In this document: in pieces, positions 25,495 to 33,778 of the stretch
Layout of the letters: each line of letters begins with the position of its first letter
How positions within the stretch are numbered: the first letter of the stretch is position 1
NCBI GenBank assembly: GCA_963928055.1
Contig: CAWVDN010000002.1
Span: forward strand, 62,001 to 126,000
Direction: 5' to 3'
Source: Scatomonas sp963928055
GTDB taxonomy: Bacteria > Bacillota > Clostridia > Lachnospirales > Lachnospiraceae
DNA length: 64,000 bases
The notes under the pieces: model-generated
Database searches by the model: none
Seen by the model: the letters and a program-made list of their open reading frames with translations, nothing else
Told to the model about the DNA's origin: nothing
Program-made: the position numbers and the translations under genes

Positions 25495-26289
25495 TCAAAA
25501 CAACGTATCAAAATCGATCCTGGGAAAAACCTCTAATTTTCCCCCACGTGTGGCGTTATAAACCTTTACTCCACGCTGGTCACAATTCTTTTTCATGGCT
25601 AAATAAGTCAATGTACTTTTCTCTACATTAGGAATATATAAGTCCTTTTTATCCTCATTATATTTCTCGCAAAAATAATCTTTAACCGTATTGTCAACTA
25701 TAATTTCGCCTTTATTATTTTGACTCACCTGGAAATGATGGTCAACGCCTAAAAGATAAATTTCCGTAAAACCCATATACACTGCCAACTGTGCTGCTGT
25801 ATACATTCCCGTATTGGCACATGCCAATTCTTTTGCCGCATTATCACTGAAAATAAATTCCTCATAATTTTCTTTCTGCCGCCAATTCATATTAAAATAC
25901 AAAGCATCATCAATATTAATACCGTAATACCATTTCATTTGAATTGGGATGAATTTCACTGGTAAATTTAATTGATTTACTTTTCCTTCACACCCTGCTA
26001 ACATTTTTTCATCCTGCGAAATATAAAAATCAGGACGCCACAACGTATCGTCAAAAATATTATAAATTCTGTTGAATGCAAAAGTAATTTCTTCATGCTC
26101 ATAAAGTACTGTCAAGTCATCTGCACGCAAACTTGGTCCATTACCTATAAAAAAACATCTTTTTCCTGAAAAGGTGCTTTTATATTTTGAAATACGCTTC
26201 CCATACTTTGTTTTTGAATAATGATTCTGCATAAATGGTTGAAATATGCGAGCTTCTATACTGGTTCGAACTCTCTCCAGGATATTCAT
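25495..26289 (-). CDS. DUF115/MAF-like protein, possible GT42-type glycosyltransferase
   Basis: The ATG at 26,289 after AGAGGA gives 264 residues. The motif GNGPSL at 49-54 and the later NTGMYTAAQLAVYMGFTEIYLLGVDHH (about 159-184 in pieces) match the DUF115 (MptE-like) and GT42 (CstII-like sialyltransferase) group. In GT42 enzymes these motifs bind CMP-sialic acid. Since the operon makes CMP-Kdo, a Kdo-type transfer is an attractive but untested hypothesis. Another role in this broad family is possible. It lies 24 bases upstream of the exporter permease gene. Confidence 0.65.
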   Translation of the reverse strand: MNILERVRTSIEARIFQPFMQNHYSKTKYGKRISKYKSTFSGKRCFFIGNGPSLRADDLTVLYEHEEITFAFNRIYNIFDDTLWRPDFYISQDEKMLAGCEGKVNQLNLPVKFIPIQMKWYYGINIDDALYFNMNWRQKENYEEFIFSDNAAKELACANTGMYTAAQLAVYMGFTEIYLLGVDHHFQVSQNNKGEIIVDNTVKDYFCEKYNEDKKDLYIPNVEKSTLTYLAMKKNCDQRGVKVYNATRGGKLEVFPRIDFDTLF

Positions 26290-26399
26290 ATTAATTCCTC
26301 TTTCCAACAGAGTAAAAATACACGAAAAATAAAATAATGCTTTGATTCATGGTTTATAATGCTAAGCTCAAAACGCACTTCTAATGATCGAACGTTCAT
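26286..26399 (-). CDS. Candidate 37-residue ORF just upstream of the DUF115 gene
   Basis: An ATG at 26,399 follows a GAGGGG ribosome binding site and opens 37 codons (start MNVRSLEVRFEL) that end in a TGA overlapping the ATG of the next gene as ATGA. No family is recognised. The strong ribosome binding site and the perfect stop/start overlap favour translation, possibly as a leader for the next gene. The short length leaves real doubt; codon use is not informative. The rest of the gap up to 26,491 shows nothing else I can support. Confidence 0.35.
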   Translation of the reverse strand: MNVRSLEVRFELSIINHESKHYFIFRVFLLCWKEELI

Positions 26400-26491
26400 T
26401 TTACAACATCCCCTCTTTTGTATTTATCCATAGGATCACACATCTATGTACATTCAAAATTTCAGGCTTGTCATAATAATACCTATCCAAA

Positions 26492-27406
26492 TCACTTATC
26501 TTTTTTCATCTTACGTAATTTATGGAATGCTTTATGGCAAATGTTAAAAAATGAAATCAAAAATATTGGAGCTCCAATATACTCTGCAATCATTCGGCTA
26601 CTATATCGTGACGACATATCACATGTAAATGTAGCATACATTTTGACTCTTTTCTTCAATGGATATTTTTCAAACTCTGCCTTTTCTTTTAGCCAAAGTC
26701 CGTATCCTCTCGGATTATTCAAAAACAGTTTACTTCCGGCTTTTGTTAAGCCATCATCTTTATATTCAAAAATCCAAATAATATCGTTAAAAAAGCGCAT
26801 TTTATAGCCATCGTTTGCCATACGATTCCATACAACTGCTTCTGTCATAAATTTTTCATTTTCAAATTCAGGATACAAATATCGGCGATGAAATTCTGTA
26901 TAAAACACAAATGCCCGTTCTCCGTCAAATACTCTCTTTCCATTTCTTTGAAAGGAATAAATATCTAGTAAATTTTTATCCAAATATTTTTCTGAAAAGC
27001 AATAATTATTAGTATGGTTATAACTGTCTCCTTTATTAGCGACAATACCTACAAGCTGCTTGTCTCCTTCTATTTCTTTAAACCAATTATTTACTTTCAT
27101 TAAAGCATCGTCTGTCAAATAATCATCAGAATCAACAGTAAAAAACAACTCTCCTTGTGCCAAACCCAACGCATGATTAATAGCTCTACATTTTCCGCCA
27201 TTTTTTTGTTTATAATATCTAATAGCAAATTTGTTTTTTTGATGGCACCAGCATTCAAAAAGTGTTTCCGTATTATCTGTTGATCCGTCATCAATCACTA
27301 GCCACTCGAAATCATAAAAGTTTTGCCTTTGTAAAGATAAGTATAATTTTTCAATTATATATCCTCTATTATATGTAGGTGTAAAGACGGTAATTTTGTA
27401 TTTCAT
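26492..27406 (-). CDS. Glycosyltransferase family 2
   Basis: The ATG at 27,406 overlaps the stop of the upstream gene as ATGA and gives 304 residues; longer starts are possible but less likely. The GT-A domain has KITVFTPTYNRGYIIEKL, the TVDSDDYL donor-binding segment and a GGKCRAINHALG motif. Enzymes with NRG after the first strand are common in capsule clusters of Firmicutes. The C-terminal region is basic and has a hydrophobic tail. The sugars are unknown. Confidence 0.85.
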   Translation of the reverse strand: MKYKITVFTPTYNRGYIIEKLYLSLQRQNFYDFEWLVIDDGSTDNTETLFECWCHQKNKFAIRYYKQKNGGKCRAINHALGLAQGELFFTVDSDDYLTDDALMKVNNWFKEIEGDKQLVGIVANKGDSYNHTNNYCFSEKYLDKNLLDIYSFQRNGKRVFDGERAFVFYTEFHRRYLYPEFENEKFMTEAVVWNRMANDGYKMRFFNDIIWIFEYKDDGLTKAGSKLFLNNPRGYGLWLKEKAEFEKYPLKKRVKMYATFTCDMSSRYSSRMIAEYIGAPIFLISFFNICHKAFHKLRKMKKDK

Positions 27407-28204
27407 TTTTTCATCCTTTTCCATAAACGCTTTACGTAATACCACACGCCACAATCAATTAAATCATATGCTATAAATGTATAAATTCTTTCAAGACGGC
27501 TTCCTCTTTTTTTATCAAAATACGATATAAACTTTGGCCGTCTTATTAAACATTTAAATTTCCATATTATTTTTACATTTAATTTATCTTTCTTTTTATT
27601 TAAAATATCATTTTCCCGTTGTTTTTGTTGTGAATTGTCCGCCCATGTATACGTGTACAAATGAGTAGCATATTTCCCGTAATCTTTTAATCCGATAATC
27701 AAAAGTCCTCGCAATAATATACTTCGATCAGACTTGCTCCATGATGGATACAATTTTTCAAGGACTTTTGTGTCTCGTTTAACATTCGTTCCTGATGGAT
27801 ATTCATAAGTATAATAGGCACGCATAATTGCCCTAATTATCTCATTTCCCTTTTCGGCACCAAACCCTAATCCTGTTGCTACATATCTAACGTCATCAGA
27901 AGCTAACCAACATTTATATTTTAGTAATTCATCAATATTGCCATGAAGTAGAACATCAGTATCCAGATATACCCCCCTGTGTATAAATGGCATATAAGCG
28001 AGCATAATCCGAAACAAATGACCATTTTTTATCCAAATACGCTTTCCTTACATATGGAATACAATTAACGTCGAAATTAGTTTCATTCCACTCTTTTATT
28101 TTATAATCTGGGCAATATTTTTTCCAGCTTTCAATACACTTCTTAATAATATCAGGTTTTTCATTTTTTCCAAACCAGCAATAATGAATTACTTTAGGTA
28201 TCAC
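27403..28204 (-). pseudogene. DXD-type glycosyltransferase (PF04488-like), frameshifted
   Basis: The first part (from ATG 28,204) starts IPKVIHYCWFGKNEKP and includes WNETNFDV and FVSDYARLYAIYTQGG, then stops. The family sequence continues in the next frame with VYLDTDVLLHGNIDELL (the DXD motif) to a stop at 27,403. The break is at a run of six C on the plus strand (27,972-27,977) and the total length shows a net one-base shift. The family motif is usually GG[IV]YLDTD, which fits one extra or two missing G. Intact length would be about 266 residues. Either an assembly error or a slippage-prone site would explain it. Confidence 0.8.
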
Positions 28205-28218
28205 AAGTGTCCTCCCTC

Positions 28219-29199
28219 TTAAATGTCCATTTTCAAAAAATATGCATATATCGATTCATTACCTTCCAACGTTTCAGACAAATAAGTTTCTCTCCAGGAA
28301 AGTTTATAAAAAATTGTATCTTTTTGGATTACTTTCCAGAAACTTTCTGCCGGCAAGCATTTATTCATTGCTGCCTGTAAATCATCTCTATGAATATTAT
28401 TATTTGGAATTATATCTATATATTGCTTTACCTTCGGTAAATTTTGATGTGCAAGTTCTATTATATAGTCAATAAGCAAATAGTCGATAGCTTCCATTTC
28501 ATCCTGCCAGTACGTTTCAAACGCCTCTTTACAGAAACGATAGAACAAAGAACCTTTCCAGCCACCTAAACAAAAAGATGTCCAACGCATATTAGAAATA
28601 TATCTGGTTTTCACCAAATTACTTTTACACGTAAAAATAGGTGCGTTAAAATAATCTGTTGGTATCTTATTTGTGCAAAATATAGTCGCATCAAGCCATA
28701 ACCCACCATATTTTTCTAACAATGAGACCCTTAAATAATCTGTAAAATTCGCAATACACATTGACCCAGAATTAAGTTTCCTCAATATGTGCTCTGAAAG
28801 TTCCAGATATTTCTTATAGTTGTTTTCAGAAATTAAACATACCGGATGCTGTCCTGCATTTTCTCGTATACTTTTTATACATTGTCTGACCAACGCAGGT
28901 GCGTTTTTTTCACCACTCCACCAACATACCCAAATTGGTGCATTTATATTTTCTTTCCCCATAAATGTATCATTCTGGTATTTATCAATTGCAGTCTGTA
29001 ATTTATTCTGCAAATATTTTAAAATCCAAGCATCTTTCTTTAAATGTGCCCATTCTGCCAAATCACGTAAACCAACTCGCCCACCTATATCATCGATCAA
29101 GCGAAAGCAGGCAAGTTGTTTCGAAAATCCACAATCTCTTTTCCAATTCTGTTGAGTCATCTCAAAACGTTTTTTTATTCTACTATATAAATTAGACAT
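28219..29199 (-). CDS. Capsular polysaccharide synthesis protein (PF05704-like glycosyltransferase)
   Basis: The 326-residue protein matches the capsule synthesis family with GT32-like features: APIWVCWWSGEKNAP at about residue 85, a KSIRENAG segment and DYLRVSLLEKYGGLWLDATIF near residues 155-175, which carries the DXD-type metal site in the form WLDATIF. The N-terminal 80 residues are specific to this family. It overlaps the next GT2 gene by 8 bases. The RBS is GGAGGAG. The sugar is unknown. Confidence 0.82.
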   Translation of the reverse strand: MSNLYSRIKKRFEMTQQNWKRDCGFSKQLACFRLIDDIGGRVGLRDLAEWAHLKKDAWILKYLQNKLQTAIDKYQNDTFMGKENINAPIWVCWWSGEKNAPALVRQCIKSIRENAGQHPVCLISENNYKKYLELSEHILRKLNSGSMCIANFTDYLRVSLLEKYGGLWLDATIFCTNKIPTDYFNAPIFTCKSNLVKTRYISNMRWTSFCLGGWKGSLFYRFCKEAFETYWQDEMEAIDYLLIDYIIELAHQNLPKVKQYIDIIPNNNIHRDDLQAAMNKCLPAESFWKVIQKDTIFYKLSWRETYLSETLEGNESIYAYFLKMDI

Positions 29200-30151
29200 T
29201 TCTCCTCCAGGTTTTAAGCAGACGGCCTATTTCAATTAACCATTTGTTTGATATAACTACATAATACTTTTCTTTATGAGAAAGCCCAAAAAACTCTTTA
29301 TACGAAAAATGAATCTGTTTTCTACAATTTTGAATTCGTATTACTGCCTCCTTCTTGTTTACTTTAGGAACCAAACTATATAAATTAATACACGCGCTGC
29401 AAAAATTGATTTTATCTTTCGTAGCTAAATCCGGATATTTTCTCTCTAAAAACTTTATTCTTCTACAAAACGCATCGATAACATCTAAATGTCTTAGCGA
29501 AAAAGTACTCATAATACTATCTGCTCTCTGACGGTAATAGTATAACGGAATATCTATATATACTAAACTCTTTGCTTTATCATATATACGGTAGCTAAAA
29601 AATTCGTCTTCATGAAGACGCCCAATCTCAAACAGCTCTCCATGTAATATTTTTCGCTTAAATAACTTATTCCACACTACCGTGCGGAATCGCCGGTTAT
29701 GTAATATATCTTTTATCGCCTCTTTTGAAGTAAATCTTTCTATCTTAAAAGATTTTTGGTACACGTCAAAAGGCTCTAAATCATTCTTCACTTTTTGTAT
29801 ATCGCAAGCAGCAATATCTGCATCCTCTTTTTTTATAGCAGTATATAAATATTCTATATATTTAATATTTATCCAATCATCACTATCAACGAATGCTATA
29901 TATTCTCCATTTGCTAATTTTAATCCTTCATTTCTAGCGTCGGATAAACCACCATTTTTTTTATGTATAACCTTTATTCGATTATCTCGTACACCCCAGT
30001 CATCGCATATTAACGGACATTTATCCGAAGAACCATCGTCTACAAGAATAATTTCCAGTTCACGATAAGTTTGATCTATTATGCTTTTAATACATTGATC
30101 CAAATATTGTTCTACATTATATATAGGAATGATTACACTAATTAGTTCCAA
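29192..30151 (-). CDS. Glycosyltransferase family 2
   Basis: A 319-residue enzyme with a GT-A domain (LISVIIPIYNVEQYLDQCIKS) and FVDSDDWIN as donor motif. It is similar in layout to the gene at 19,976 (segments GGLSDARN and HEDEFFSYRIYDKA are shared in character), so these two may be distant paralogues. The gene starts 11 bases downstream of the next upstream transferase, on the same strand. Specificity cannot be inferred. Confidence 0.87.
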   Translation of the reverse strand: MELISVIIPIYNVEQYLDQCIKSIIDQTYRELEIILVDDGSSDKCPLICDDWGVRDNRIKVIHKKNGGLSDARNEGLKLANGEYIAFVDSDDWINIKYIEYLYTAIKKEDADIAACDIQKVKNDLEPFDVYQKSFKIERFTSKEAIKDILHNRRFRTVVWNKLFKRKILHGELFEIGRLHEDEFFSYRIYDKAKSLVYIDIPLYYYRQRADSIMSTFSLRHLDVIDAFCRRIKFLERKYPDLATKDKINFCSACINLYSLVPKVNKKEAVIRIQNCRKQIHFSYKEFFGLSHKEKYYVVISNKWLIEIGRLLKTWRRNV

Positions 30152-30162
30152 AGCAGCCCTCT

Positions 30163-31182
30163 CTATTTATCTAAAGAATACTTTTTATCCAACCCTGTAT
30201 ATTTTTCATATATAAAGTGTATTAATTGATATGTTGCAGGAAAAACAGACGCCCATATAGACATTATCTTTACTTTCCAACTAATTTTTTTACACTTCAA
30301 AATCGAAAACAACCGATTTCTCAATTCCCATTGTGCTTTTTTTTTGTGAAATCGAATTAATTTTGGATTGGCTTTACAACTCATAGTCGATAGCGAAATC
30401 AACTGGCGTATCAATCGTACTAAAATCAACTCATAATATATATTCTCTTGAGTATTATCCTTAAGCATTATTTTTAGAACTTTTAATGGGTCAGACAACT
30501 TATTTTCATTTACTTCTGATGTTGCTGCAGAATTCGCTCGAAGCATATAATGATAATAACACTGATCTTCATATATGGCACATTTCGATGCTTTAAAAAG
30601 ATAATAATTAAGCAGAAAATCTTCGTTGATTTTTATACTATAATCCAATTCATCCAATCCTATTTTTTTAAATAATTTCCTTCGGTAAAGTTTATTCCAC
30701 AATCCTGGTTCAATAAATTTTCCTTCTAGGAGATCTACAACTCCTTTTTCATTATCCTGAATCACTTTATTTCCGGTTCCATAATATAAATCAACTTTAC
30801 CATTGGGAAATACCATCTGATAACCACAATGTGATATATCAGCATTATACTCTATTGCATTTTTTAAAAGTTGCTTTACCATATTAGGTTCAATATAATC
30901 ATCGCCATCTATAAATCCAATAAATTCACCTTTTGCTAAACATATTCCCTCAATGCGAGCGCTAAATACACCACCCTTTTTTCTATGAATTGGAATAATA
31001 TTATCATAATTTTTTGCGTATTGATCTATAATATTAGGTGTTGAATCCTCCGATCCATCATCTATAATTATTAACTCTATATTAGAATATGTTTGATTCA
31101 AAGCGCTTTCTATACTACGTTTAATTTCTGATTCTATATTATATGCCGGCATTATGAGCGATACTTTTATCGTTGTATTCAT
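30163..31182 (-). CDS. Glycosyltransferase family 2
   Basis: This 339-residue protein starts with VSLIMPAYNIESEIKRSIES and has FIDGDDYIEPNM as its donor-binding motif. Segments NEDFLLNYYLFKAS and the C-terminal basic region are typical of capsule GT2 proteins. It overlaps the acyltransferase gene by four bases (ATGA), so coupled translation is likely. No sugar assignment is possible. Confidence 0.87.
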   Translation of the reverse strand: MNTTIKVSLIMPAYNIESEIKRSIESALNQTYSNIELIIIDDGSEDSTPNIIDQYAKNYDNIIPIHRKKGGVFSARIEGICLAKGEFIGFIDGDDYIEPNMVKQLLKNAIEYNADISHCGYQMVFPNGKVDLYYGTGNKVIQDNEKGVVDLLEGKFIEPGLWNKLYRRKLFKKIGLDELDYSIKINEDFLLNYYLFKASKCAIYEDQCYYHYMLRANSAATSEVNENKLSDPLKVLKIMLKDNTQENIYYELILVRLIRQLISLSTMSCKANPKLIRFHKKKAQWELRNRLFSILKCKKISWKVKIMSIWASVFPATYQLIHFIYEKYTGLDKKYSLDK

Positions 31183-31721
31183 ACGATATAACCCATCCTA
31201 TCTTTTAACTGTTCCTTTTGTTTCATTCGTTTTTCCATACTTATATTGCACCTCAATGAATATTGTTCATCATAGCATGGCGCATTTTTCATTCGATTTC
31301 TTTCTTTTAAAAGATAAGTCTCTAAATCTGAAATAATTCTGGTTGGAGAGCCGGCCACAACAACATCGTCAGGTATATCATGTGTTACCGTACTGTTGGA
31401 ACCAATTATTACGTTATTCCCTATATTAACACCTGGCATAATTACAGTTTCTGCTCCCACAAAGACATTATTTCCTATGGTAACTCGTCCAATTTTTGTA
31501 TATCCCAAAAAATTTTTGGTGCTTGCATCATGACACAAAATATGTACTCTTGGAGCAAGTGTAACATTCTCACCAATTTCTATGAGCCAGCAATGGGACG
31601 GATCCAATATAACGCCATTTAACCGTTTAAAATGTTTCCCTACCTTCATTCCCATATTAATTAATTTCTCTGTTGTATATTCTCCTCGTATTCGGTATAC
31701 TAACTCTTTTACTAAATTCAT
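31179..31721 (-). CDS. Hexapeptide-repeat O-acyltransferase
   Basis: The 180-residue protein has hexapeptide repeats of the left-handed beta helix type, including IGNNVFVGAETVIMPGVNIG and IIGSNSTV, ending in AGSPTRII, as in LbH acetyltransferases of the WbbJ/Wzb-like group. An active-site His lies in the CHDASTKNF region. It would add an acetyl group to a sugar of the polysaccharide. It starts one base after a short remnant that resembles a GT4 N-terminus. Confidence 0.87.
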   Translation of the reverse strand: MNLVKELVYRIRGEYTTEKLINMGMKVGKHFKRLNGVILDPSHCWLIEIGENVTLAPRVHILCHDASTKNFLGYTKIGRVTIGNNVFVGAETVIMPGVNIGNNVIIGSNSTVTHDIPDDVVVAGSPTRIISDLETYLLKERNRMKNAPCYDEQYSLRCNISMEKRMKQKEQLKDRMGYIV

Positions 31722-31722
31722 A

Positions 31723-31833
31723 CTAGACTATACCTCTCATTTCCAAAAAGGGATTCTCTATCTCTGGCAAAAAGGCAATACAATTCCCCGGATTCGGCGC
31801 TCCAAAGGCGCATACCTGCAATATTGTTTTCAT
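31723..31833 (-). pseudogene. 36-codon remnant resembling a GT4 glycosyltransferase N-terminus
   Basis: An ATG at 31,833 overlaps the stop of the GT4 gene upstream (ATGA) and reads MKTILQVCAFGAPNPGN and onward, ending in TAG at 31,723. This start closely resembles the first residues of many GT4 glycosyltransferases (ILQV-A-GA--PGN-I-SL type). No further GT4 sequence follows in any frame within the 108-base gap, since the acyltransferase begins immediately after. A deletion of a former glycosyltransferase gene, with its start left behind, is the best explanation. A functional small peptide is less likely. Confidence 0.5.
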
Positions 31834-32954
31834 TCTTTTTCCAGTATCCCTTCAAGCATTTTCTCTACCGCCGCAACCGTCTGCTTTGTATTAAAGCACT
31901 TTCCACGCATTTCAGCCTTTTTTTTGTAATGCAATAATAACTTCGGATTATTAAGCAGCGATCTAAGTCCTCTATAAAGTGCATCTTCATTATTTTCAGT
32001 TATAATTCCATATTCATTATTATCCCCTAGCATTTCTTTCATTCCAGATACTTCTACCGTACAGACAGGTACACCCAAAATAAGAGCTTCCGTAGCAGCA
32101 GTAGAAAACCCTTCTCTATAGCTTGAGCATAAAAAAACATCCGCTTTTGCCACATACTTATAAGGATTTATCTGATATCCAAGCAGCGTGATATTATCCG
32201 ATAAATCATTTTTTCTAACAAACTGTCGAAACTGTTGTTCCATAGGACCTTTCCCCAACAGGTAAAGATGTATTGAATATTCTTCTTCTAATAGCCGCTT
32301 AGTAATTCTCAGAAGTCGATCAAAGCCTTTTACTTCTTTTAAAGTACCAACTGCAATCAGACGGATTTTTCCGTCGTCCACAAGTTCCGGCGCCACCTCG
32401 GCAGACATCGATATAATCTGTTCTGATTCCACCGTATTATAAATAACATTGCATGATGATATCTCTGGAAAAATTCGGCAAAAATCAGTTTTAACAGTTT
32501 CGGACACGCAGATTATCTTATGAAATTTTCTGTAACAATTTGCTGCTTCTTTTCCTGATCGAAAACTGATAGATGCAGTTTTTCGCGTATACTGTTCACC
32601 GTGTATCCAGGATACCATTTTTGTGCTTTTATCCGGACACCCGCTTATAATTCTCGCAGTAGGTCCTTCAAGATAAGAAACTACGATGTCATACTTTTCA
32701 TGAATAAAATACTTATATAATTGCGCAGGCGAAAAAAGCTTAAATATATGGATATTTCCTCGAAATGATTGAGGAAAACACGCTCTATATCTAATTTGTG
32801 ATTTTAAAAATGGCTTATTTACACCGCCGTCAAATAAAGTCAATACTGTCACATCAAATCGAGTTTTGTCCAGATTATTAACCAAATTAACAAACACTTT
32901 TTCTGCTCCGCCCTGCCCTAACGTTGGAATCATAAAGAGAAGCTTTATTTTCAT
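31830..32954 (-). CDS. Glycosyltransferase family 4
   Basis: This 374-residue enzyme shows GT-B features: IPTLGQGGAEKVFVNLVNNL at the N-terminus, VSWIHGEQY and KIICVSETVK in the middle, and the C-terminal donor site SSYREGFSTAATEALILGVPVCT with the E-x7-E pattern. RLIAVGTLKEVKGFDRLL begins the second Rossmann domain. It overlaps the GT2 gene upstream by four bases. The donor sugar is unknown. Confidence 0.88.
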   Translation of the reverse strand: MKIKLLFMIPTLGQGGAEKVFVNLVNNLDKTRFDVTVLTLFDGGVNKPFLKSQIRYRACFPQSFRGNIHIFKLFSPAQLYKYFIHEKYDIVVSYLEGPTARIISGCPDKSTKMVSWIHGEQYTRKTASISFRSGKEAANCYRKFHKIICVSETVKTDFCRIFPEISSCNVIYNTVESEQIISMSAEVAPELVDDGKIRLIAVGTLKEVKGFDRLLRITKRLLEEEYSIHLYLLGKGPMEQQFRQFVRKNDLSDNITLLGYQINPYKYVAKADVFLCSSYREGFSTAATEALILGVPVCTVEVSGMKEMLGDNNEYGIITENNEDALYRGLRSLLNNPKLLLHYKKKAEMRGKCFNTKQTVAAVEKMLEGILEKE

Positions 32955-33766
32955 ACCTTCTTACCCGTCAATCTTTTTCTATGCATATAGTTATATATTG
33001 ATATTGGAAGCATACCTATAATAATCGGTTTTAACGCAAGAACATAATTATAAATAGGAAGTTTAAATGTTTTTATGATAAGAATTTTTACGTATGTTTC
33101 ATTAATCCTATATTTAAACTTTCGTCGACAATATGCGTTTTTATCATCTCGCATTTGATACAGAGGTTCCTGGATATTATAGCCTATATACCCAGCCGCA
33201 TACATTTTCATCCACAAATGATAATCCTCCACTCTAAGAAGACGTTTATCAATGGTATATCCACCTACTTTATCAAATGCTTCTTTTCGAACCATGCATG
33301 CCGCATGACAAAACTCTGAGCCTTTCACCATACTCTCTTTTCTAGGATATTCACTATACTTGCAAATTCCCCATACACCGCCTTCATCGAAATATTCCAA
33401 ATAACAGCTAACAATCGCAATGTCTTTTCGAGAATCTAAGATATTAACTTCTTTTTCAAAACGATCTGGTGAGCATAGATCATCTCCGTCCATTCGAGCG
33501 ATATATTTTCCTCTGGCATATTTTAAGCATCTATTCAACGTATAATTTAAACCTTTATTCGTCTTGTTTTGCAACAAAATAATTTTGGAAGGATAACATG
33601 CTTGATACTGTTTAGCTATTTCATATGTTTGATCAGTTGAACCATCATCACACATAATAAGTTCCCAATCCTTATATGTTTGGTTTAGAATGCATTCAAT
33701 TGATTTTGAAAGATACGCCTGGCAATTATATACACCCATGATTACACTTATCATCATTTCCCCCAT
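32951..33766 (-). CDS. Glycosyltransferase family 2
   Basis: The protein (about 271 residues) starts near MMISVIMGVYNCQAYLSKS and carries CDDGSTDQT and MDGDDLC, the GT-A donor motifs. HAACMVRKEAFDKVGGY and RVEDYHLWMKMYAAGY are typical of the WaaE/GT2 capsule enzymes. Three in-frame ATGs lie close together (33,766, 33,757, 33,754) and the true start is uncertain because the GGGGGAA ribosome binding site lies between them. It is followed by a GT4 gene with a four-base overlap. Confidence 0.86.
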   Translation of the reverse strand: MGEMMISVIMGVYNCQAYLSKSIECILNQTYKDWELIMCDDGSTDQTYEIAKQYQACYPSKIILLQNKTNKGLNYTLNRCLKYARGKYIARMDGDDLCSPDRFEKEVNILDSRKDIAIVSCYLEYFDEGGVWGICKYSEYPRKESMVKGSEFCHAACMVRKEAFDKVGGYTIDKRLLRVEDYHLWMKMYAAGYIGYNIQEPLYQMRDDKNAYCRRKFKYRINETYVKILIIKTFKLPIYNYVLALKPIIIGMLPISIYNYMHRKRLTGKKV

Positions 33767-33778
33767 ACTTACATTGAT

